Shown here in pieces: positions 1-8,908 of a stretch of 64,000 bases of DNA (within the stretch, counting starts at the first letter, position 1; every line of letters starts with the position of its first letter). The notes below the pieces were generated by a model. The model saw only the letters and a program-made list of their open reading frames with translations. It made no database searches and was not told the origin of the DNA. Where the stretch lies: contig CP036352.1 in the NCBI GenBank assembly GCA_007753915.1, forward strand, positions 930,001 to 994,000, in the 5' to 3' direction. The translations under genes and the position numbers were made by a program. The DNA is from Phycisphaerae bacterium RAS2. GTDB taxonomy: Bacteria > Planctomycetota > Phycisphaerae > UBA1845 > UTPLA1.

Positions 1-381
1 GGGGCCGTAGGCCATGTGGAAGTAATCCACCCAGTTCCAGGCGAATTCGTTGTCGGGCAGATCGCGCTCGGCATTGGCGTCGCCATAGGGCATGAAGCGA
101 TTGCCCTTGTCTTCAAACGGATCTTCGAACCACAGCGGCCAATGGGTCACGGCGCCGTTTTCATACCGTACTTCCGATTCGGGCGCCTGCCGGCGGACGG
201 GCCGGCCGAATTCGGAGTGGCCCTTCGCGTAGCTCTCGGAGCTGGTCGTCTTCATCTCGTAGTCAATCGCCGCGCCGGAGTCTTCGTACGGATTGTTCAC
301 ATGCGCGCACCCGGCGGAGCCGAGGACCCCCAACGCCACCACCGCGACCACGTTCAAACCAGACAGACGTATCATGCTCAT
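1..381 (-). CDS. Lipoprotein, C-terminus cut by window edge
   Basis: This is a partial reading frame of 127 codons running off the left edge with no stop. It begins ATG one base downstream of the guaB stop, so it probably shares the guaB transcript. The N-terminus is a short signal peptide with a hydrophobic run and a lipobox, LGSAGC, placing the acylated Cys near residue 24; the mature protein would be anchored in a membrane. The rest is polar and acidic with several Trp and Tyr residues (for example HWPLWFEDPFEDKGNRF). I do not recognise a domain and no function can be given. The lipobox is seen directly; the localisation follows from it. Confidence 0.75.
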   Translation of the reverse strand, partial: MSMIRLSGLNVVAVVALGVLGSAGCAHVNNPYEDSGAAIDYEMKTTSSESYAKGHSEFGRPVRRQAPESEVRYENGAVTHWPLWFEDPFEDKGNRFMPYGDANAERDLPDNEFAWNWVDYFHMAYGP

Positions 382-382
382 C

Positions 383-1894
383 TCAAACCTCGACAATGTG
401 TTCCACGGCGTAGTTCGGCGCTTCCTCGGTGATGACCAGGTTGTGCGGGTGCGACTCGACCATGCTCGCGCCGCTCACACGCACGAACCGCGCGTCGTGC
501 CGAAGCGCCTCGATGTTCGCCGCGCCGCAGTAACCCATGCCCGACCGAAGCCCACCGACCAACTGGTACGTCAGCTCCGCCAGGCGGCCCCGATAGGGCA
601 CGCGCCCCTCGACGCCCTCGGGCACGAGTTTGTCCCGCTGCGATTCGCCACCTTGTTTGTATCGGTCGGCGCTGCCCGAAACCATCGCCCCAAGCGACCC
701 CATCCCGCGATATTCCTTGTATCGGCGGCCTTTCCACAGCACCATGCTGCCCGGCGACTCATCCAGACCGGCAAACAGCGACCCGATCATCACGCTGTGC
801 GCCCCGGCCGCAATCGCTTTGGTGATGTCCCCGCTGAACCGGACTCCGCCGTCGGCAATCACCGGAACATGCCGATCCTGCGCGACGCTGACGACATTCA
901 TGATCGCCGATAGCTGCGGCACGCCCACGCCGGACACGATCCGCGTCGTGCAAATCGACCCCGGGCCGATGCCGACCTTGAGCGCGTCGGCCCCTGCATC
1001 GAGCAGGTCAACCGCCGCCTCGGCCGTCGCGATGTTCCCCGCGATGACGTCAATGCTGTGCTCGCGCTTGATGCGCCGCACCGTCTCAATCACGTTGTCC
1101 GAGTGGCCGTGCGCCGTATCGACCGCAACCACGTCGACCCCGGCCTCGATCAGCGCGGCCACGCGGTCGAACTCGTGCACGCCGACGGCCGCCCCGACGC
1201 GCAACCGCCCCCGCGCGTCGCGGCAACTGTTTGGAAATTGTCGATTCTTGTCGATGTCCTTGATCGTGATCAGTCCGGCCAGACGCCGGTCGGCGTGAAC
1301 CAGCAGAAGCTTTTCGACCTTGTGCTGCTGAAGAATGCGATCGGCCTCGTCGAGGCTGGTTCCCGGTGGGGCGGTGACGAGGTCGTCCTTCGTCATGATC
1401 TGCGCGATCTTCATCGCGCCGGCCGTTGAACCCTGCCGGTCAGCGTGCAGCAGAAACTTCATGTCGCGCCGTGTGACGATGCCGACCAGCACGCCCGATT
1501 CGTCGGTGATCGGCACGCCCGAAATGTTGTGCAGGCGCATCAGTTCGGCCGCGCGGTCCACCGTGTCGGTTGGGCGCAGCGTGACGGGATCGAGGATGAC
1601 GCCGTTGGCGGAACGCTTGACCTTTTCCACCTCGCGGCACTGCACCTCGGGCGGCAGATTCTTGTGAATGATGCCGATGCCGCCTTCTTGCGCGAGGGCG
1701 ATGGCCAGCCCGGCCTCGGTGACCGTGTCCATCGGCGCGGAGACGAGCGGGATGTTGATTGTGATGTTGCGCGTCAGATGCGTGCGCACGTCGGCGTCTT
1801 TGGGGACGACGCTGCTGCGCGCGGGCAGCAGCAGCACGTCATCGAAGGTGATACCGTCGCCGACAATCTTGGAAGCTGCGGGGCCGGGGTGCAT
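383..1894 (-). CDS. guaB: Inosine-5'-monophosphate dehydrogenase
   Basis: The protein catalyses NAD-dependent oxidation of IMP to XMP, the committed step of guanine nucleotide synthesis in the cytosol. It has 503 residues, the usual bacterial length. The TIM-barrel start is visible ([15 protein letters not shown], residues 17-31), followed by a CBS pair inserted at about 95-220, the catalytic loop GPGSICTTR with Cys315, the phosphate-binding [11 protein letters not shown] at about 346-356, and the flap [12 protein letters not shown] near 425-436. It stands alone with its own upstream region and is followed after one base by the lipoprotein start. Nothing is missing from the active site. Confidence 0.98.
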   Translation of the reverse strand: MHPGPAASKIVGDGITFDDVLLLPARSSVVPKDADVRTHLTRNITINIPLVSAPMDTVTEAGLAIALAQEGGIGIIHKNLPPEVQCREVEKVKRSANGVILDPVTLRPTDTVDRAAELMRLHNISGVPITDESGVLVGIVTRRDMKFLLHADRQGSTAGAMKIAQIMTKDDLVTAPPGTSLDEADRILQQHKVEKLLLVHADRRLAGLITIKDIDKNRQFPNSCRDARGRLRVGAAVGVHEFDRVAALIEAGVDVVAVDTAHGHSDNVIETVRRIKREHSIDVIAGNIATAEAAVDLLDAGADALKVGIGPGSICTTRIVSGVGVPQLSAIMNVVSVAQDRHVPVIADGGVRFSGDITKAIAAGAHSVMIGSLFAGLDESPGSMVLWKGRRYKEYRGMGSLGAMVSGSADRYKQGGESQRDKLVPEGVEGRVPYRGRLAELTYQLVGGLRSGMGYCGAANIEALRHDARFVRVSGASMVESHPHNLVITEEAPNYAVEHIVEV

Positions 1895-2026
1895 GGATGG
1901 TTGCCCTTTTGGAGGATTCTAACCGCTGGACGGGTTGCGGCAAGGCGGAACGCGGTGCTCGAAAGCACCTGACCAAAGGGTGACCGCCGTTGCGTCGTGA
2001 ACCGCTCGGATTAGGCTACCCGCACC

Positions 2027-3175
2027 ATGCTTCGGATTCTGCACATCATTCAATCGCTAGACCCGGCCTGGGGCGGGATCGCGCGCGTCGTGCCCGACCT
2101 TGCGGTGGGCTTGGTCGCCGCCGGTCACTCGTGCCGGATCGCGACGCTGGCGGGTGGGCGATTCGGCGCGCCGCCCGACATAAGCGGCGTTGAGGTCGTC
2201 GCGTTCTCCGATTCCGGCGGTTCGCGCCTGGGCCGCTCCGCGCAATTCAATAGCGAGATCGCCCGACTCGTGGCTGATTGCGATGTTGTTCACCTGCACG
2301 GGCTTTGGACGGGGCAGAATCAGGCCGTCGGCCGCGCCGCGCGCAGGGCCGGTCGCCCGTACATCATGACGCCGCACAGCATGATGATGCCGTGGGCGTG
2401 GAAACGCAGCCGGTGGAAGAAGCTGCTGGCCGGCTGGATGTTTGAACACGCCAACCTGCGCAGCGCGGCTATGCTGCACGCACTGGCCGACGGCGAGGCC
2501 GAGGCGATTCGCGCGCTGGGTTTCAACTCACGTGTGACGGTGATTCCCAACGGCCTGCACACCGCGGAGTACGCGGCGCTTCCTGCGCCCGATACCCTGC
2601 ATGCACGGTTTCCCAATGCGGCGTCCGCTAAGTGGGTGCTGATGCTGGGGCGCGTCGCGATCCAGAAGGGGATCGTGCCGGGCATGCAGGCATGTTTCGA
2701 TATTCTGGCGGCGGGCAAGGATTGGCATCTCGTGATCGCGGGGCCGGATGAATTCGGTTTGCAGCGAATGCTCGAGTCGGCGATTCGTCGGAAGGGACTG
2801 GAGTCGCGCGTAACGTTTACGGGACATCTGTCGCGCGACGAGGTGCGCGCAGCGCTGGGGCGGGCCAGCATTCTGCTTCAGCCCAGTTTGAGCGAGGGGT
2901 TGAGCATGTCGATCCTGGAATCGCTGGCGGCGGGCCTGCCCGTGGTGATTTCCGATGCCTGCAACATGCCGGAAGTGAAACAGGCTGACGCGGGGCGAAT
3001 CGTGCCGCCGAATCGTCGCGCGATCGCGGCGGCGCTCAAAGAACTCGTGACGCTGGACGACGCGGCGCGGCGCGAAATGGGCCGCCGCGGCAAGGCGCTG
3101 GCGGCGGATCGCTACGACTGGCGGGGTCTGATCCCGCGCTACGTCTCGATGTATGAGTCCGTCGCGCGGCGATGA
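2027..3175 (+). CDS. Glycosyltransferase family 4 (GT-B fold)
   Basis: This is a 382-residue retaining glycosyltransferase of the GT4/WcaI type that would transfer a nucleotide-activated sugar onto a cell-surface glycan or lipid carrier. The N-terminal Rossmann half starts at residue 1 (LRILHIIQSLDPAWGGIARV) with the glycine-rich GG acceptor loop. The C-terminal half contains the nucleotide-sugar motif PSLSEGLSMSILESLAAGLP near residue 285, with the EX7E-type glutamates. It has no membrane segment. It is divergent from guaB and not tightly linked to other glycan genes, so donor and acceptor cannot be assigned. It could belong to the large glycan locus about 14 kb downstream. Confidence 0.88.
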   Translation: MLRILHIIQSLDPAWGGIARVVPDLAVGLVAAGHSCRIATLAGGRFGAPPDISGVEVVAFSDSGGSRLGRSAQFNSEIARLVADCDVVHLHGLWTGQNQAVGRAARRAGRPYIMTPHSMMMPWAWKRSRWKKLLAGWMFEHANLRSAAMLHALADGEAEAIRALGFNSRVTVIPNGLHTAEYAALPAPDTLHARFPNAASAKWVLMLGRVAIQKGIVPGMQACFDILAAGKDWHLVIAGPDEFGLQRMLESAIRRKGLESRVTFTGHLSRDEVRAALGRASILLQPSLSEGLSMSILESLAAGLPVVISDACNMPEVKQADAGRIVPPNRRAIAAALKELVTLDDAARREMGRRGKALAADRYDWRGLIPRYVSMYESVARR

Positions 3176-3217
3176 TCGCCGCGTCCTCGGGCGACATGGA
3201 AACGTAAGTTCGCTCGC

Positions 3218-3712
3218 CTACTCAACGGGGCACAGCCGCTTGATCGTCTGAATCTGCCCGGCGTGGTAAACGTCGTGGCTGGCAATGCCGCGCAGGAGCG
3301 TCGCGTTGTTCACCCGGCTGCCGGGTGGGACGACCAACAAGTCAGCCGGAGTCAGCCCGGCGATCGCGTCCAGCAATTGCGCGTGCTCGGCGTCGAGGAG
3401 TTTCAGGTATTCCTTCCATTGTGCGGCGGCGAGCTTGGCGGGCACGGTGAACCAGTTGCTGCCCTTCAACGCGAAACTCCCGCGCTGATCACCGCGCAAT
3501 CGACGCCGCGCGGCGTACTTCCAGTACGCGGCGTGGAGCACGATTTCCGCGATGCACTTTCGCCCCCGGCCCGGTCGCCACACGGCCTGCGTCGCGGTCA
3601 CGCGCCGAACCGTGGAGCGGAGACTTGGGCCGTGCCAGCTCTTTCCGTCAAACACTTCGGCGACCAATTCGTGCAAGAGATCAATTGGGGCTAATGACTT
3701 GTCACGCGCCAT
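3218..3712 (-). CDS. DinB/YfiT-family putative metalloenzyme
   Basis: The 164-residue protein fits the DinB four-helix-bundle family, whose members bind a divalent metal through three histidines and act as thiol transferases or stress proteins. Candidate ligands are the His in LHELV near the start, the His in ILHAAYW in the middle and the His in HDVYHAGQI near the end; the last motif is the family hallmark. A longer frame extends upstream, but I chose the ATG at 3712 because AAGGAG lies just before it and the extra residues look non-coding. It is convergent with the preceding glycosyltransferase. The substrate is unknown. Confidence 0.8.
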   Translation of the reverse strand: MARDKSLAPIDLLHELVAEVFDGKSWHGPSLRSTVRRVTATQAVWRPGRGRKCIAEIVLHAAYWKYAARRRLRGDQRGSFALKGSNWFTVPAKLAAAQWKEYLKLLDAEHAQLLDAIAGLTPADLLVVPPGSRVNNATLLRGIASHDVYHAGQIQTIKRLCPVE

Positions 3713-3882
3713 GAACTTGCTCCTTGGTTGGTGCGCTGTGCTGTTGCTCCGCACGAGGTCAACGCTGCCGATTGTGGGGAATTTCTCATTCGCAGGAAGG
3801 GCACGCAACCACCGAGTCCCGCCGCTAAGCAAACGCCGTGCCAATTCCGGAAAAATCAGGCTGCGGCGACGAAAACGTAATG

Positions 3883-3888
3883 TATAAT
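3883..3888 (+). promoter_or_regulatory. Candidate -10 box upstream of rpoN
   Basis: A perfect TATAAT, preceded by TG, sits about 75 bases before the rpoN reading frame in a locally AT-rich stretch between the divergent DinB gene and rpoN. No good -35 hexamer is visible at 16-18 bases upstream. The call rests on the -10 match and position only. Confidence 0.4.
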
Positions 3889-3964
3889 CACATGGAGTCA
3901 GGCGGGCCAACGGCCGAAAACCAGATCGGGCGGCCCTTGGCTTTCGCCTGTCCCAGACGCCATC

Positions 3965-5551
3965 GTGGCCCTTCAGGAGAGGTCAGCACAGCGCGTGTCC
4001 CAGTACATGTCCATGATGCCGTCGCAGCAGATGCGGCTGGAACAGCGGCTCACGCCGCAGTTAATCCAGTCGATGGAGATTCTCACGCTGCCGCTGATGG
4101 CGCTGGAAGCGCGGGTGCGCGAGGAGCTGGAATCCAATCCCGTGCTTGAATTGCTCGAGCCGGAACCCGGCGCGGAGTCAACCGCATCCCCCAAGGAAGA
4201 CCTGCCCGCGACGGAAGCCAATCTCGCCGAGGCCGAGAGCTTCGAGCGTCTGGACCGCATGACGCGCGAGTTGGAGTTGGACCCGGGTGATCTGCCTTTC
4301 GGGCGCGCCGGGAGTTCCGCCGCCAGCGGCGAGCGCGACGCAAAGCTCGACGCGATGGCCAATACGGCCTCACGCGAGGAATCGCTCCGCGATCAATTGT
4401 CGCGCCAATGGTCGCTCATGGAAATGCCCGAAGCGCTGCGCCGGCCGGGCCAGGTGCTGATCGACTGGATGGATGACGACGGTTATCTGCGCAGCGAGGC
4501 CGAGCATCATTCAAAGGGCGGCAATGGCGACGAGCAGATGGAAGCCACGCCGCTCATCATCCAGCGCACGCCCGACGAAGCGCGGCGGCTTCTGGAGGAG
4601 ATCGGCACCGGCGCGCATCCGTCCATCGACGTGGCGGTGTTGGAGCAGGCACTGACGCTTGTGCAGACCCTGGAGCCGATGGGGGTCGGCGCACGGGACT
4701 TGACCGAGTGCCTGCTGATTCAGCTCGCCGGTCAGGAAGACGTTGATCCGCTTTGCGAAGAGATCGTGCGCAAGTATCTCGTGGAGCTGGCGAAGAACAA
4801 CTTCCCCGCCGTTGCGAAGGCCACCGGGAGGGACATCGAAGAAATCAAGGACGCCCTGCGTGTCATCGGTCGCTTGAATCACCATCCCGGCCATCTGGTG
4901 CGACAGGGCGACGTTCAGGGAATCACGCCGGACATCATCGTGGAGAACGTGGAAGAGGGCGACGGGTATGACGTTCGCCTCGCGCGGGGCAACACGCCGC
5001 GCCTGCGGATCAGCGCGCAGTATCGCGAGATGCTCCAGGATCGAGATGCGGACAAAGAGGCCCGCGAGTTCATCCGCCGGCGCATGGAAGCGGCGACGAC
5101 CATCATCGACGCCATCGCGTTCCGTCGGCAGCGGCTGCTTGAAATTGCGAAGATCATCCTCGACCGTCAGCGCGAGTTCTTCGACTTCGGGCCGCAGTTT
5201 CTCAAAGTACTGCGCATGCGCGATCTCGCCGAGGAATTGAGCTGCGATGCGTCGACGATCAGCCGGACCGTCGACGGGAAATACATCCAGACGCCGCGCG
5301 GCATTTTCCCGCTTCGCATGTTCTTCACCGGCGGCACGACCGACGGCAGCGGCGAGGCCGTCAGTTGGAACAGCATCAAGGCAAAAGTGAAGGAGATCAT
5401 CGACAAGGAGGACAAGAAGAACCCCCTGTCCGATGACGAAATCGTGAAGCTTCTCACCGAGTCAGGCGGCACACCCATCGCCCGCCGCACCGTCGCCAAG
5501 TATCGCGCGCAGCTCAACATTCCGTCGGTCCGCGAGCGGCGAGAATACTGA
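3965..5551 (+). CDS. rpoN: RNA polymerase sigma-54 factor
   Basis: This is sigma-54, which directs RNA polymerase to -24/-12 promoters and needs AAA+ activators to open them. The three regions are present: the Gln/Leu-rich activator-interacting part (QQMRLEQRLTPQLIQSMEIL, then NPVLEL), a long acidic linker, the core-binding domain, and the DNA-binding domain ending with the RpoN box ARRTVAKYR about 20 residues from the C-terminus. The start is uncertain: the frame opens with GTG at 3965, but in-frame GTG at 3995 and ATG at 4007 would also give the conserved N-terminus, and no clear ribosome site decides it. It is convergent with dxs, nine bases apart. No activator gene is nearby. Confidence 0.96.
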   Translation: MALQERSAQRVSQYMSMMPSQQMRLEQRLTPQLIQSMEILTLPLMALEARVREELESNPVLELLEPEPGAESTASPKEDLPATEANLAEAESFERLDRMTRELELDPGDLPFGRAGSSAASGERDAKLDAMANTASREESLRDQLSRQWSLMEMPEALRRPGQVLIDWMDDDGYLRSEAEHHSKGGNGDEQMEATPLIIQRTPDEARRLLEEIGTGAHPSIDVAVLEQALTLVQTLEPMGVGARDLTECLLIQLAGQEDVDPLCEEIVRKYLVELAKNNFPAVAKATGRDIEEIKDALRVIGRLNHHPGHLVRQGDVQGITPDIIVENVEEGDGYDVRLARGNTPRLRISAQYREMLQDRDADKEAREFIRRRMEAATTIIDAIAFRRQRLLEIAKIILDRQREFFDFGPQFLKVLRMRDLAEELSCDASTISRTVDGKYIQTPRGIFPLRMFFTGGTTDGSGEAVSWNSIKAKVKEIIDKEDKKNPLSDDEIVKLLTESGGTPIARRTVAKYRAQLNIPSVRERREY

Positions 5552-5560
5552 ATTGCATTT

Positions 5561-7504
5561 CTATGGCGTGACGGCGACCGATGCGGCGACGCGCGGTTCG
5601 ATGGAAGACGCCGCGCGCTCGCGTGGCGTCGGCAATGCGCGCCGCGCAGCCGTTGCGATCCCCTCGGCGTCGATGCCCGCCTGCGCGAGTTGCCCGGCTC
5701 GCGGGCCGTGCGCGATGAATGAATTCTCGGGAATGCCGAGCATCACGATGTTCGTTGTGTTCAGTCCCATCTCGACAGCCGCTTCGATGACCGCCGAACC
5801 GAACCCGCCGGCGATGGAATGATCCTCCACGGTCAGCACGGGTCCGCCGCGCGCGATCGCCTGCGCGATCATGTCGCGATCGACCGGCTTGGCGAATCGT
5901 GCGTTGACGACCTGGAAGTTCAACCCGTCTGCTGCGAGCAGGTCAGCCGCTTCCAGCGCGGCGCGACATTGCCCGCCATACGCGAGGATCGTGCCGTCCA
6001 CGCCGGGGCGCAGGACAATCGACCGCCCCAATTCGAACGGCGGCGTCGCGCCGGTTGCGTACAACGTCTGCGGCACGCTGTCGCGCGGGTAGCGAATCGC
6101 ACTGGGCTTGTCGAGTTTCAGCGCCAGTCGCAGCGCCGCTTCGATTTCGTCGCCATCGCCCGGTGCCATCAGTACGAAGCCCGGCATGACGCGCAGGTAC
6201 GCAATGTCCGCAAACCCGTGGTGGACCGGGCCGTCGCCGCCGACCAGTCCGGCGCGATCGAGGCAGAAGATGACGGGCAGCCGCTGAAGCGCGACTTCCT
6301 GAAACACCTGGTCAAACGCGCGCTGGAGGAACGTCGAGTAAATGGCGACGACCGGACGCATGCCCGCCTTGCACATGCCGGCGGCGATATCGACCGTCGC
6401 GCTCTCGGCGATGCCCACATCAAGGTAGCGATCGGGAAACGTCTTCTGAAACTTGGCCGTGCCGGTGCCGTCGGGCATGGCGGCTGTGAACGCGAAGACG
6501 CGGCGGTCATCGCGCGCGACGTTGATCAGGGCATCGGCGAACGCCGCCGTGTAGCTGCGCCCGCCCGTTTGAATTTCCACGCGGCAGCCTTCCACCTTGA
6601 ACGGCTTGGGGCTGTGGAACGTGGTCGGATCGGCACAGGCCCACTCGGCCCCGCGGCCCTTTTGGGTGTGCACGTGCAGCAGCACGGGATGATCGACGTC
6701 TTTCAATCCTTCGAGCAATTCAATCAGGTGCGGCAGGTCGTGCCCGTCGGTCGGACCGACGTACAGAAAGCCGAGCTGCTCGAAGATCTGGTGCGGCGAG
6801 ATCGTCGCCTTCAACCCTTCTTTCAGGTGATCGAGCGCGTCGAACGCCGCCTTGCCCACGAGCGGCACATTCGGCAGGTAGCGCTTCACTTTCTTTTTCA
6901 ATTCTTCGTAGATCGTGCTCGTGCGGAATTTCGCGAGGTACTCCGCCATGCCGCCCTGCGTCGGGGCGATGCCCATTGAGTTGTCGTTGAGAATCACGAG
7001 CAGTTGCCGGCGCAGCGTGCCCGCCTGGTTCAATCCCTCAAATGCCACGCCGTTGAAGATGCTCGCGTCACCGACCAACGCGACCACGCGGCGGCCGTCC
7101 TGCAGCGCGGCCGACCCGCGGGCCATGCCGACCGCCGTCGGAATGGCTGTCCCGGCGTGCCCGACATTGAACAGGTCGTATTCGCTTTCCTCGATGTTCG
7201 GAAAGCCGCTGATTCCGCCGGCCTTGCGAAGCGTATCGAAGCGCTCGTTGCGGCCTGTGAGCAGTTTGTGGACATACGCCTGATGGCCGACATCCCAGAG
7301 CAGCCGATCGCTTCGAAAGTCGAAGACGCGATGCAGTGCGATCGTAAGCTCCACGACGCCGAGGTTGCTGGCGAGGTGGCCGCCGTTGCGTCCGACGACT
7401 TCGATGATGCGTTCGCGGATCTCTCCAGCCAGTTGGGTGAGTTGCGCCGGATTCAGGTCGCGCAGCAAGGCCGGGTCATGCAGATTCGACAGGATTCGGT
7501 CCAT
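5561..7504 (-). CDS. dxs: 1-deoxy-D-xylulose-5-phosphate synthase
   Basis: DXS condenses pyruvate and glyceraldehyde 3-phosphate to DXP with thiamine diphosphate, the first step of the MEP isoprenoid pathway. The protein has 647 residues, a normal length, with the conserved start (LRDLNPAQLTQLAGEIRERI), the cofactor site GDASIFNGVAFEGLN followed by LNDNSMGI, and the C-terminal transketolase halves (YSTFLQRAFDQV, DRAGLVGGDGPVHHG). The usual GDG of the ThDP motif reads GDA here. AAGGA precedes the ATG. It is last in the xseA-xseB-ispA-dxs order, so prenyl precursor synthesis and prenyl chain elongation are co-transcribed. Confidence 0.97.
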   Translation of the reverse strand: MDRILSNLHDPALLRDLNPAQLTQLAGEIRERIIEVVGRNGGHLASNLGVVELTIALHRVFDFRSDRLLWDVGHQAYVHKLLTGRNERFDTLRKAGGISGFPNIEESEYDLFNVGHAGTAIPTAVGMARGSAALQDGRRVVALVGDASIFNGVAFEGLNQAGTLRRQLLVILNDNSMGIAPTQGGMAEYLAKFRTSTIYEELKKKVKRYLPNVPLVGKAAFDALDHLKEGLKATISPHQIFEQLGFLYVGPTDGHDLPHLIELLEGLKDVDHPVLLHVHTQKGRGAEWACADPTTFHSPKPFKVEGCRVEIQTGGRSYTAAFADALINVARDDRRVFAFTAAMPDGTGTAKFQKTFPDRYLDVGIAESATVDIAAGMCKAGMRPVVAIYSTFLQRAFDQVFQEVALQRLPVIFCLDRAGLVGGDGPVHHGFADIAYLRVMPGFVLMAPGDGDEIEAALRLALKLDKPSAIRYPRDSVPQTLYATGATPPFELGRSIVLRPGVDGTILAYGGQCRAALEAADLLAADGLNFQVVNARFAKPVDRDMIAQAIARGGPVLTVEDHSIAGGFGSAVIEAAVEMGLNTTNIVMLGIPENSFIAHGPRAGQLAQAGIDAEGIATAARRALPTPRERAASSIEPRVAASVAVTP

Positions 7505-7540
7505 TCGTTCCTTGAGTCTCCATGGGCGCGATTCGCCTCC

Positions 7541-8554
7541 CTACGAATCGCGACAGATTACGTAATCAGCCAGCGCAGCCAGGCGCGCCCCGCCGGCTCC
7601 CAGTTCCACGGCCGCCGCAGATGCTTCGCCGGCGAACCGCCGGGCCGCATCGCGCGCCGCCTCCATTCCTACGGCCCGCACGAGCGTTTGTTTGCCTGCG
7701 TCGGCGTCTTTCTGCACACGCTTGCCCAGTCGCTCGCCGTCGCCCGATGCGTCCAATAAATCGTCAGCGATCTGAAACGCCATGCCCAGCGCTCGGCCGT
7801 AGCGACTCAACGCGTCACGCTGCGCGGTGGATGCGCGGGCGGCGATTGCACCAAGCCGGCACGCCGACTCGATGAGCCGCGCGGTCTTCATTCGGGAGAT
7901 TGTAGTCGAAAGCGGCTCACTCGGGGGCTGCCGCTCGCCTTTCAGGTCGAGCGCTTCGCCGCCGATCATGCCGGCCGCGCCGGTCGCGCACGCCAGCTCG
8001 GCGACCTGCTCCACAGCGAGCCGCGCATCGCTCGTGTCGCGCGCGATCGTTTCAAAGGCCAGAGCCAGCAGGCCGTCGCCCGCGAGGATCGCCGTCGCCT
8101 CACCAAACACGCGGTGGTTCGTCGGCCGTCCGCGGCGCAGGTCGTCGTTGTCCAGCGCCGGCAGGTCGTCGTGAATCAGGCTGAACGTATGAACGAATTC
8201 AATGGCCACGGCCGCCGGCATCGCGCCGGCGATGCTGCCGCCGCAGGCTTCACAACTCCAAAGCACCAGTGCGGGGCGCAGGCGTTTGCCGCCAGCGTCG
8301 AGGCTGTATCGCATGGCGTTGAGAAGCGCTGCTGAATCGGCTGTTTCGCCGACGGCGGGAGTATGAAGATATCTGTCGAAAACTTGCGCGATGGCGCGGT
8401 CGATGTCCTTCGCGGTCGCTGCCAGCTCCCGTCGCATGTCCGGCGATTCCGACGAGCCGCCTGGGCCCGAAAGAGGTTCGTCCGATTGCAACGGCGCACC
8501 GGACGATGGAGGGTCGGCGTTGGTCGGATGGGCACCGGTTTCGGCGGAACTCAT
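7541..8554 (-). CDS. ispA: Polyprenyl diphosphate synthase (FPP/GGPP type)
   Basis: This prenyl elongating enzyme adds isopentenyl diphosphate to allylic diphosphates, feeding hopanoid, quinone or carotenoid lipids. Both Asp-rich motifs are visible: the first, DDLPALDNDDLRRGRP, and the second, DDLLDASGD. The GKRLRPALVLWS motif and the HTFSLIHDDLP context are standard. The protein is 337 residues including a polar, poorly conserved N-terminal tail of about 40 residues (Ser/Pro/Gly rich). The real start may lie further in, but no better ribosome site was seen. It lies 36 bases upstream of dxs in the same operon. Product chain length cannot be read with certainty. Confidence 0.93.
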   Translation of the reverse strand: MSSAETGAHPTNADPPSSGAPLQSDEPLSGPGGSSESPDMRRELAATAKDIDRAIAQVFDRYLHTPAVGETADSAALLNAMRYSLDAGGKRLRPALVLWSCEACGGSIAGAMPAAVAIEFVHTFSLIHDDLPALDNDDLRRGRPTNHRVFGEATAILAGDGLLALAFETIARDTSDARLAVEQVAELACATGAAGMIGGEALDLKGERQPPSEPLSTTISRMKTARLIESACRLGAIAARASTAQRDALSRYGRALGMAFQIADDLLDASGDGERLGKRVQKDADAGKQTLVRAVGMEAARDAARRFAGEASAAAVELGAGGARLAALADYVICRDS

Positions 8555-8627
8555 AGATGAAACATTGTAGTCGAAAAACGCACCTGGTCGAACGCGGGCC
8601 GCGTCGAACGACGCTGCTCGCCGCGAC

Positions 8628-8858
8628 TCATCCGGCCGCCGGTCCCGCGCGATCGGCCCCCTGCGCCTGCAGTTGTTGTATCTTCAACTCGGCACCGGTG
8701 AGCACGTCGCGGCACTGCCGGATCAGGGCCATGCCTTCTTCGTACTGCTTGATCGCGTCTTCCAGGCCGATTCGCCCCTGCTCGATCGCTTCGACGATTT
8801 TCTCCAGGCGGGCCATCGCCTGCTCAAAACTCGGTGTTGTCGGTTGCGCTTCCGCCAT
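8628..8858 (-). CDS. xseB: Exodeoxyribonuclease VII small subunit
   Basis: The 76-residue helical subunit binds the XseA C-terminal region and completes exonuclease VII, which degrades single-stranded DNA to oligonucleotides. The family pattern is clear: SFEQAMARLEKIVEAIEQG, then LEDAIKQYEEGMALIRQC. I placed the start at the ATG of MAEAQPTTP because a GGGAGC ribosome site precedes it; a longer frame reaches 8903. It lies 50 bases after xseA and 73 bases before ispA, the same order as in many bacteria where xseB-ispA-dxs form one operon. Confidence 0.93.
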   Translation of the reverse strand: MAEAQPTTPSFEQAMARLEKIVEAIEQGRIGLEDAIKQYEEGMALIRQCRDVLTGAELKIQQLQAQGADRAGPAAG

Positions 8859-8908
8859 GCGTTGCTCCCGCCCCATATTGATCCAGCTTGCCCGGCGCGC
8901 CAAGCCCG

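Noticed and set aside
5819-6979. 386-codon frame antisense to dxs
   Set aside because: dxs motifs are complete on the minus strand; the other frame is a shadow.
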